DNA from: Gammaproteobacteria bacterium
GTDB lineage: Bacteria > Pseudomonadota > Gammaproteobacteria > Cardiobacteriales > Wohlfahrtiimonadaceae
DNA: 5,327 bases
Assembly: GCA_003864535.1 (NCBI GenBank)
Contig: BHEQ01000145.1
Location: 1 to 5,327, forward strand
Direction of reading: 5' to 3'
Positions 1-4,561 of the stretch are shown piece after piece. Numbering within the stretch: position 1 is the stretch's first letter; every line of letters begins with the position of its first letter. Below the pieces are notes generated by a model. The model did no database searches. It saw only the letters and a program-made list of their open reading frames with translations, and had not been told where the DNA came from. The position numbers and the translations under genes are program-made.

Positions 1-279
1 CCTCAGCTCATGAACATTCAATTTGAGCAAAATGAGAATGGAAAAATAACCAAACTTAATATTAACAATCAGCCTCTTAATCTAGATAAAACTTATCGTA
101 TAGTTATGTCTAAGTTTGCAAGCGTTGGTGGCGATGCTTATCCTAAACTTAACCATTTAGTCGGTTATGTCGATACTGGTATTTTAGAGGCTGGAGTTAT
201 CCGAGAATATATTGAGAAGAGCTCGCCGCTAGATATTAAAAAATTCACGCCGCAGTCATTATTTATAGAGGCTAAATAA
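1..279 (+). CDS. ushA: UshA-like 5'-nucleotidase / UDP-sugar hydrolase, C-terminal end (5' truncated by window)
   Basis: This is the C-terminal 92 codons of a periplasmic 5'-nucleotidase of the UshA type, an enzyme that hydrolyses nucleotides and UDP-sugars so the nucleoside can be taken up. The frame is open from base 1; the Met at base 10 is internal and not a start. The fragment lies in the 5_nucleotid_C (substrate-binding) domain. It shows the pattern KTYRI, then F-x3-GGDxYPKL (bases 115-147), then GYVDTG and EYIEKSSPLD, which closely resembles the tail of E. coli UshA as I remember it. By that alignment the Phe at 115-117 and the Asp at 133-135 correspond to Phe498 and Asp504, which contact the base and ribose in E. 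coli UshA. The stop is TAA at 277-279, followed by a terminator, so this ends its transcript. The catalytic metal site is in the missing N-terminal part. Assignment to the family is firm; exact substrate range cannot be judged. Confidence 0.9.
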   Translation, partial: PQLMNIQFEQNENGKITKLNINNQPLNLDKTYRIVMSKFASVGGDAYPKLNHLVGYVDTGILEAGVIREYIEKSSPLDIKKFTPQSLFIEAK

Positions 280-310
280 ATTGTAACTACACCTAAACGC
301 CATTAAGCTA

Positions 311-349
311 AGCCCCCTAAATCCCCTGCACAGGGGAGGTTGGGAGGCT
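311..349. repeat. Hairpin repeat, copy A (complete palindrome)
   Basis: The left arm AGCCCCCTAAATCCCC (311-326) recurs in near-identical form, AGCCCTAAATCCCC, at 4510-4523 in the other large intergenic gap of this window. In both places a few loop bases are followed by GGGGA. In copy A the right arm mirrors the left over its whole length, so the unit is a nearly complete inverted repeat of about 39 bases, and it doubles as the ushA terminator. This resembles a REP-like dispersed intergenic palindrome, but with only two copies visible that is inference. Confidence 0.5.
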
Positions 350-355
350 TTTTTT
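311..355 (+). terminator. Rho-independent terminator after ushA
   Basis: A long, slightly imperfect hairpin ends in seven Ts (349-355). The inner stem pairs TCCCCT (322-327) with AGGGGA (332-337) around a GCAC loop. The outer stem pairs AGCC (311-314) with GGCT (346-349), and CCTAA (316-320) with TTGGG (340-344, including one G-T pair), with one C-A mismatch and a small bulge. It starts 31 bases after the ushA stop and is oriented for the + strand. On the minus strand no T-run follows the stem, so it probably does not terminate the convergent tusA transcript. Confidence 0.85.
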
Positions 356-412
356 AAATCCTTAATTAAATTGTGCAGCTATTTTGGAAGTTTCTATTGA
401 CTGATGTGCCAT

Positions 413-628
413 CTAGTTTTTTCTAATACAAAAAGTATAGACACCTTCGATAATATCAAAACTAATAAGATCATGATTTACGCGTGCTAAGTAGGCCTTA
501 AAATCAATCTCAGCATGTGGGTCTGTCGCTAGAACTGTGACTATTTCACCTACTTGCATATAATTAAGCTGCTGCTTGGTTTTTAAAATAGGTAAGGGGC
601 AATTAAGCCCCTTTAAATCTAGAATCAT
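413..628 (-). CDS. tusA: TusA/SirA-family sulfur carrier protein
   Basis: This is a 71-residue cytoplasmic protein of the TusA (SirA/YedF/YeeD) family. TusA relays persulfide sulfur from a cysteine desulfurase to acceptors, classically for tRNA 2-thiouridine synthesis. The family signature CPxP is present as CPLP at residues 10-13, with Cys10 the expected persulfide-bearing residue, preceded by LDLKGLN. The typical ATDP...DF segment and the C-terminal ending ...FCIRKN also fit. The length matches compact family members (E. coli TusA is 81 residues). The frame is open upstream to 739, but those 37 residues lie inside the lipoprotein gene and have no family resemblance, so ATG at 628-626 is the start. 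It begins one base after the lipoprotein stop (TAA-A-ATG) and has no clear Shine-Dalgarno of its own, suggesting translational coupling. No TusBCD or YeeE/YedE partner is in view, so a TusA paralogue is possible; the family call is firmer than the symbol. Confidence 0.85.
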   Translation of the reverse strand: MILDLKGLNCPLPILKTKQQLNYMQVGEIVTVLATDPHAEIDFKAYLARVNHDLISFDIIEGVYTFCIRKN

Positions 629-629
629 T

Positions 630-887
630 TTATTCACAACCAGCAGATCTACCCGCAAGTGCGCCACCTGCAGCACCAACCCCAGTCGCAACTGTTTTAC
701 CGCGACCACCACCAATCTGGCTACCGACAAGACCACCAACTACAGCACCTAAAACCGTTGAGCTTGCGCAACCAACTTGGGATTGAGATGGTCCGTTAGA
801 TGATCTACCACTGCTGCGAGGGCTCATACATGCACTTAGTACTAAAGTTGCAAGTACTGCAATAGTAAGAATGGATAGCTTTTTCAT
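630..887 (-). CDS. Small glycine-zipper lipoprotein
   Basis: This is an 85-residue predicted lipoprotein. A signal peptide (MKK, then a hydrophobic stretch) ends in the lipobox LSAC, making Cys20 the lipidated residue. The +2 residue is Met, not Asp, so Lol sorting to the outer membrane is expected. A Ser/Gly-rich linker (21-39) leads to a glycine-zipper segment with perfect GxxxGxxxGxxxG spacing (Gly47, 51, 55, 59) and a second run (Gly71, 75, 79). This resembles the glycine-zipper 2TM / 17-kDa surface antigen / OsmB-like families. Two further cysteines (40 and 84) flank the zipper and could form a disulfide in the periplasm. The start is well supported: AAAGGA lies 6 bases upstream of the ATG (plus coordinates 894-899). 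It precedes the TusA-like gene by one base. The exact function is unknown; proteins of this kind are often linked to envelope stress or integrity, which is family knowledge and not shown here. Confidence 0.85.
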   Translation of the reverse strand: MKKLSILTIAVLATLVLSACMSPRSSGRSSNGPSQSQVGCASSTVLGAVVGGLVGSQIGGGRGKTVATGVGAAGGALAGRSAGCE

Positions 888-919
888 AATAATTCCTTTG
901 CATCATTAGATGCGTGGTT

Positions 920-950
920 AAAAGATAATCTTGGTAGAGCCAAGTTTATC
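920..950 (-). terminator. Candidate rho-independent terminator after greB
   Basis: On the minus strand, GATAA-A-CTTGG, a five-base loop CTCTA, and CCAAG-A-TTATC form a 5+5 bp stem with a single A-A mismatch, followed by TTTT (plus 923-920). It lies about 36 bases after the greB stop. The stem is only moderately GC-rich and the T-run is short, so leaky termination is plausible. It sits 32 bases before the lipoprotein start, leaving little space for a separate promoter downstream. The lipoprotein gene may therefore depend on readthrough or on a promoter overlapping the hairpin; I could not identify a convincing -35/-10 pair. Confidence 0.55.
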
Positions 951-986
951 TATTCTAATCTAAATAGTTTAAAAAGTAGAATTAGT

Positions 987-1472
987 TTAAAAAATAGGGC
1001 TTGCATACTGTACTGTTAAAACCAAATAGTTAATCTGTCCTAACTCAAGTTTTAGGCTGATTTGATCATCGACACATTTTTTAAGCAAGGCACGCGCAAC
1101 GGGTGAATTAATTGAAATATAATGTGGATCAAAATCAAACTCATCCGAGCCTACTATCCGCACCCAACGCTTAAGCCCTGTATCATCTTCAAGTTCTATC
1201 CATGCACCAAAAAAGATTTTACTTTGGTCTGAAGGTAGTTCTGAGACTACTTTAAGGACTTCTAAGCGCTTACTTAAAAAGCGGATACGCCTATCAATCT
1301 CGCGTAATTGTTTTTTGCCATAAATATATTCAGCATTTTCAGAACGATCGCCTAAAGCTGCGGCTTCACTAACGGCGCGTGTTACTTCAGGACGTTTTTC
1401 GCGCCATAAATAATCAAGCTCAGTTTGTAAACGCAGCCGTCCAGCAGATGTTATGTATATATTGCCTATCAT
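987..1472 (-). CDS. greB: Transcript cleavage factor GreB
   Basis: GreB enters the secondary channel of backtracked RNA polymerase and stimulates cleavage of the extruded RNA 3' end, rescuing stalled complexes. The 161-residue protein has the usual two-domain layout: an N-terminal antiparallel coiled coil (about 1-76) and a C-terminal FKBP-like domain (about 80-161). The N-terminal part has YLWREKRPEVTRAV and the tip LGDRSENAEY with acidic residues Asp42 and Glu45, which coordinate the catalytic Mg in Gre factors. The basic REIDRRIRFL helix and the IFFGAW strand favour GreB over GreA. The family signature SPVARALLKK (123-132) is intact. Length and start agree with E. coli GreB (158 residues). 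It begins 13 bases after the M20 gene stop with only a weak Shine-Dalgarno, so it is probably translated from the same transcript. Nothing is missing or unusual in the active tip. Confidence 0.96.
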   Translation of the reverse strand: MIGNIYITSAGRLRLQTELDYLWREKRPEVTRAVSEAAALGDRSENAEYIYGKKQLREIDRRIRFLSKRLEVLKVVSELPSDQSKIFFGAWIELEDDTGLKRWVRIVGSDEFDFDPHYISINSPVARALLKKCVDDQISLKLELGQINYLVLTVQYASPIF

Positions 1473-1485
1473 TATTTAATCAAAC

Positions 1486-2682
1486 TTAAGCTAGATAATC
1501 TAAAGTAAGTTGCGTCCAAAATGCGCCCCCAACAAGGATATTAGCATCGTTAAAATCAAAGGCTGGGTTATGTAATGTACAACCTCCATCCCCAGGCCCA
1601 TTGCCGATAAATAAATAGCACCCAGGTTTCGCCGCTAACATGAATGCAAAATCTTCCGCGCCCATAGAGGGCTTTTTCGTAAGACAAATCGCCTCAGGTT
1701 TCAATAGTTTTTGTGCTGTTTTTATACAAAAATCAGCCTGTTCTGTATGATTAACCGTGGCGATATAGCCATGTTTTAAGCGGACATCCGCACTTGCTCC
1801 AAATGCTGCCGCTATTCCTTGCGCTACAGATTTTACTTTTTCTTCCATAATCGCTGCGGTTTTAGGATCAAAATAGCGAATAGTTCCTATCATTTCAACA
1901 CTTTGAGGGATAACATTGTTCGCCTTGCCTGCGTGAATACTCGCGATGGTGATCACGCCTGCATCTTGTGCGGGTAGATTTCTTGCCACAATTGTTTGCA
2001 ATCCAACCACGATATGCGCGGCAACCAAAATGCTATCAATACCATTATAAGCATGAGCGGCATGGCAACCTAAGCCAGTTACGGTGATCTCCAAACCTAT
2101 TGTGCCTGCCATTTGTGGCCCGTGGCTAATCATCACTTGTCCAATTGGCGCATTCGGGTAATTATGCATACCAAAGACACAATCAACAGGGAATTTATCA
2201 AATAAACCATCTTCAATCATGCGCCTTGCGCCTGCATCATCCTCTTCATCTGGCTGGAAAATTAGCACAATACTGCCATCAAAAGTAGCTTCTAGGCTTA
2301 AGTATTTAGCGGCTAATAAAAGCATTGCCATATGTCCATCATGACCGCAAGCGTGCATTACTCCTTGATTTACCGAGGCATAATCTTTATGCGTAGCCTC
2401 ATCTATCGGGAGGGCATCCATATCTGCGCGAATACCTATCATTTTAGAGCTCAGCCCTTTAGTAATCACCCCAACAAGCCCTGTTCCACCAATATTACGC
2501 GTAACTTTTATATTCCAACTCTCTAAAAGAGCCGCTATTTTATCTGCTGTCTTAAATTCTTGGCGCGAAAGTTCAGGATGTTGATGAAAGAAGCGGCGTA
2601 TAGCGGTTATCTCGCCGACATGCTTTTGTAATTCCTGAATAAGGCTTGCTGATTCTTGGTTAAAATTATTTAGATCAAACAT
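1486..2682 (-). CDS. M20 family amidohydrolase (HipO / N-acyl-amino-acid amidohydrolase type)
   Basis: This is a cytoplasmic zinc-type peptidase of the M20D group (hippurate hydrolase, aminoacylase, IAA-amino acid hydrolase and relatives), which cleave amide bonds of N-acylated amino acids or related conjugates. At 398 residues it has normal family length and no signal peptide. The expected order of motifs is visible: RRFFHQHPELS (29-39), GIRADMDALPI (83-93), MHACGHDGHMA (109-119), the Glu-Glu pair (146-147), GMHNYP (171-176), the lid-domain GCHAAH (His207), GKANNVIP (252-259), SMGAEDFA (339-346) and LHNPAFDFND (370-379). By family knowledge Cys112, His114, Glu147, His173 and His371 bind metal and Glu146 is the general base. 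The loop around the Glu pair reads PDEEDDAGA, where relatives usually have PAEEG-x-GGA. ATG at 2682 has AGGA eight bases upstream. It sits between an AmpG-like permease and greB. The substrate cannot be told from sequence; HipO or AbgB-like roles are alternatives. Confidence 0.92.
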   Translation of the reverse strand: MFDLNNFNQESASLIQELQKHVGEITAIRRFFHQHPELSRQEFKTADKIAALLESWNIKVTRNIGGTGLVGVITKGLSSKMIGIRADMDALPIDEATHKDYASVNQGVMHACGHDGHMAMLLLAAKYLSLEATFDGSIVLIFQPDEEDDAGARRMIEDGLFDKFPVDCVFGMHNYPNAPIGQVMISHGPQMAGTIGLEITVTGLGCHAAHAYNGIDSILVAAHIVVGLQTIVARNLPAQDAGVITIASIHAGKANNVIPQSVEMIGTIRYFDPKTAAIMEEKVKSVAQGIAAAFGASADVRLKHGYIATVNHTEQADFCIKTAQKLLKPEAICLTKKPSMGAEDFAFMLAAKPGCYLFIGNGPGDGGCTLHNPAFDFNDANILVGGAFWTQLTLDYLA

Positions 2683-2733
2683 GGTAATCGTCCTGTAATG
2701 CTTGTTAATTTATATGGGTTGATTTTATGATAA

Positions 2734-4041
2734 TTAATATATTTTGAGTGCTTGGATATTTTTCTTAAGAATAATTACTAAACATAATGCTGGAATAAAT
2801 AAAACGGAAGTAAAAATAAAAAAATTATCCCAAGTTAGAATATCCGCAAGAAAGCCTGCTGCAGGTGCTAAAAAGCGCAAAGGAGCACTTGTTAACGCAC
2901 TTAAAAGTGCATATTGGGTTGCGGAATATTGTTTATTGCATAAAAGCGATAAAAAAGTAATAAAGGCGGTGGATGCAAGCCCGCTGACCAGATTTTCAAC
3001 CGTAATTGCAATGGCTAAACTTGTAATAGTTGGGCTATAAAAAATAAGTAGGTAGGATAAATTTGTGAGACCCAGACTAATCGCTGAAAACCATAAAGCG
3101 CGATATAAGCCGATCATTTTAACAAGAGTTGCACCTAAAACTGCGCCTGTTATCGTCGCCAATACACCATATATTTTAGTAACCGCACCAATTTGAGTGC
3201 CTGTAAATTGCATCTCTGTATAAAACGGCGTTGCCATAACTCCTGAAATAACATCAGGTAATTTAAAAACTAAAATAAATGCAATGAGTAAAAGAGCTTG
3301 ATTGCGTTTAAGAAAATCTTTAAAAGGATCTAAAATCATTTGCTTAAAATGAGCTTGAATATTTAAGCTCTCTTTATTCGCATTCTTAATTTCTTTATCA
3401 TGCTTATTATTTGACTCTTGATTGGCTAGCATTAAGCAAAAGAGCAAGGAAAAAAGCATCAATCCTGCTAAAAATATGAAAATATATGCCCAATCTATAA
3501 AATCAGATAGAGCTAAAACGCCGACTCCTACAATAAGCATCGCCAAACGGTAACCCATTAAATAGCTGCTTACTCCAAATGCTTGTTGATCTGCCTCTAA
3601 AGAATCAATCCGATATGCATCAATAATCACATCTTGACTAGATGATGCGAGTGATAAAGTAAAAATCAAAATAGCGATAAGATAAATATGATCTTTTGGA
3701 TTTAACAAGCTCAAGGATAAAAATACCGCAATAATTATGCTTTGGAGTAAAATCAACCAACCTCTACGCCGTCCTAATCTAGACAAAAGAGGTATATTAA
3801 AATGATCCAAAAAAGGAGCCCATAAAAACTTAAAAGTATAAGGCAAGCCTGTTAATGCTAATAATCCTATATTTGCTTTAGTCACCTCAAATTTAGAGAG
3901 CCAATAAGTTAAAGTTGAAAGGGTCATTAAAATTGGTAAGCCCGCGGCAAAACCAAGCACAAAGATAACAATTATTGATCTTGTAAAATAAGGTCTAAAG
4001 ATTAAAAAAAAGGCACTTAGCGCTATTTTATTTAAAGTCAT
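2734..4041 (-). CDS. ampG: AmpG-like muropeptide permease (MFS)
   Basis: This is an inner-membrane major facilitator transporter of the AmpG family. AmpG imports anhydro-muropeptides released from peptidoglycan for cell-wall recycling, and this supply also controls ampC beta-lactamase induction where AmpR exists. Typical AmpG segments are present: LGFAAGLP (29-36), GLPYTFKFLWAPFLD (65-79), GRRRGW (90-95), SSQDVIIDAYRIDSL (134-148), GYRLAML (163-169), and near the C terminus CNKQYSATQYALLSAL (368-383). The last stretch is very like the E. coli protein as I recall it. About 12 membrane segments are visible, split by a charged cytoplasmic loop rich in Lys, Glu and Asn (about 207-250). At 435 residues it lacks the extra C-terminal helices of the 491-residue E. 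coli AmpG, a form common in other lineages. ATG at 4041 has AGGA ten bases upstream. It lies 26 bases after ridA and 51 before the M20 gene. A related MFS with another cargo cannot be excluded. Confidence 0.88.
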   Translation of the reverse strand: MTLNKIALSAFFLIFRPYFTRSIIVIFVLGFAAGLPILMTLSTLTYWLSKFEVTKANIGLLALTGLPYTFKFLWAPFLDHFNIPLLSRLGRRRGWLILLQSIIIAVFLSLSLLNPKDHIYLIAILIFTLSLASSSQDVIIDAYRIDSLEADQQAFGVSSYLMGYRLAMLIVGVGVLALSDFIDWAYIFIFLAGLMLFSLLFCLMLANQESNNKHDKEIKNANKESLNIQAHFKQMILDPFKDFLKRNQALLLIAFILVFKLPDVISGVMATPFYTEMQFTGTQIGAVTKIYGVLATITGAVLGATLVKMIGLYRALWFSAISLGLTNLSYLLIFYSPTITSLAIAITVENLVSGLASTAFITFLSLLCNKQYSATQYALLSALTSAPLRFLAPAAGFLADILTWDNFFIFTSVLFIPALCLVIILKKNIQALKIY

Positions 4042-4067
4042 TAAGTGGCTTTCCTATTTATTTATAA

Positions 4068-4409
4068 TTATATAGCTGCGGTAATAATAATCTCAATTTT
4101 ATATTCAGCTGTTACTAATTTAACTTCACCAGTTGCGCGTGCTGGGGCATTATCAACAGGAACCCATTCGTCCCAAATTGCATTCATTGCCGCAAAATCA
4201 TTTATATCTGCAAGCCAAATTACTGCTTGGAGAATTTTAGTTTTATCCGAGCCAACTTCAGCTAATAAGCGCTCAATTTCTTGCAAAACATTCCGTGTTT
4301 GCTCATGAATATCCGCACCTTTAACACAGACTCCGCATAAATAAGCGGTATTATTGTGCACAACGATTTTACTCATACGTGGACCTACTTCATAACGTTT
4401 AATACTCAT
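4068..4409 (-). CDS. RidA-family protein (YoaB-like)
   Basis: This is a 113-residue protein of the RidA/YER057c/UK114 superfamily. RidA itself deaminates reactive enamine/imine intermediates from PLP enzymes; several other subfamilies have unknown substrates. The sequence resembles E. coli YoaB (114 residues) more than RidA: GPRMSKIVVHNNTAYLCG near the start, then EQT...L..IE..L...GSDKTKIL, and WLADINDFAAMNAIWDEWV (65-83). Arg91 in APARAT aligns with the catalytic Arg105 of E. coli RidA, and Glu106 in YKIEI with Glu120, so deaminase chemistry is possible. Two cysteines (25 and 28) sit in the strand where YoaB-like proteins usually have small residues. The start is supported by AAGGA eight bases upstream (plus 4418-4422). 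It is the first gene of the ridA-ampG-M20-greB run. The superfamily call is secure; the subfamily and substrate are not. Confidence 0.92.
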   Translation of the reverse strand: MSIKRYEVGPRMSKIVVHNNTAYLCGVCVKGADIHEQTRNVLQEIERLLAEVGSDKTKILQAVIWLADINDFAAMNAIWDEWVPVDNAPARATGEVKLVTAEYKIEIIITAAI

Positions 4410-4454
4410 AGCTTAATCCTTGATTAGTTTTAAAATTACCCTAAATACGGGCAC

Positions 4455-4480
4455 ATGTTTTAACATATTTTATTAAAATA
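4455..4480 (-). promoter_or_regulatory. Two adjacent AT-rich palindromes upstream of ridA
   Basis: A perfect 15-base inverted repeat TATTTTA-T-TAAAATA (4466-4480) abuts a second palindrome ATGTT-TT-AACAT (4455-4466), 46 to 71 bases upstream of the ridA start. On the minus strand a weak sigma-70-like pair can be drawn: TTAAAA (4463-4458), a 17-base spacer, then GGTAAT (4440-4435). The -35 would lie inside the second palindrome, so a repressor or activator could act here. In a genome this AT-rich such palindromes can arise by chance, so this is a candidate only. Confidence 0.35.
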
Positions 4481-4509
4481 AGCAGCACTCATTCTATCTT
4501 GACTCTGCT

Positions 4510-4548
4510 AGCCCTAAATCCCCGAAGCTTTGGGGACTTTTAAAGCTT
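4510..4548. repeat. Hairpin repeat, copy B, downstream of the TraB/GumN gene
   Basis: The sequence AGCCCTAAATCCCC (4510-4523) matches the left arm of the hairpin at 311-326. Here AAATCCCCGA (4516-4525) pairs with TTGGGGACTTT (4530-4540) through one bulged C. A competing stem pairs AAGCTTT (4525-4531) with AAAGCTT (4542-4548); the two cannot form together. It lies 13 or more bases after the TraB/GumN stop and may act as its terminator, but on the minus strand the tract after the stem is only ATTTA. On the plus strand the first stem ends in TTTT, yet no + strand gene precedes it. Terminator function is therefore uncertain. Confidence 0.45.
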
Positions 4549-4561
4549 GAGTGATTTTAAA

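Noticed and set aside
311..355. Bidirectional terminator serving both ushA and tusA
   Set aside because: A T-run follows the stem only on the + strand; on the minus strand the bases after the stem are TAGCTTAATG.
629..739. N-terminal extension of the TusA-like frame
   Set aside because: These 37 codons overlap the lipoprotein gene in another frame, encode a low-complexity Val/Leu/Arg sequence and have no TusA resemblance. The family match begins at the ATG at 628.
2332..2526. Short open frame of 64 codons on the + strand
   Set aside because: It overlaps the catalytic region of the M20 gene on the opposite strand; the protein looks random.
2744..3040. Open frame of 98 codons on the + strand
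   Set aside because: It lies wholly antisense to the ampG-like gene, is rich in Lys/Ala/Arg as expected for an antisense shadow of membrane segments, and has no recognisable domain.
4045..4308. Open frame of 87 codons on the + strand
   Set aside because: It is antisense to the RidA-family gene, whose sequence is clearly conserved, and shows no domain of its own.
4438..4451. Third CCCTAAAT-like word (ACCCTAAATACGGG) as another repeat copy
   Set aside because: Only eight bases match the repeat core and the GGGGA arm is absent; the possible CCC/GGG stem is just three base pairs.
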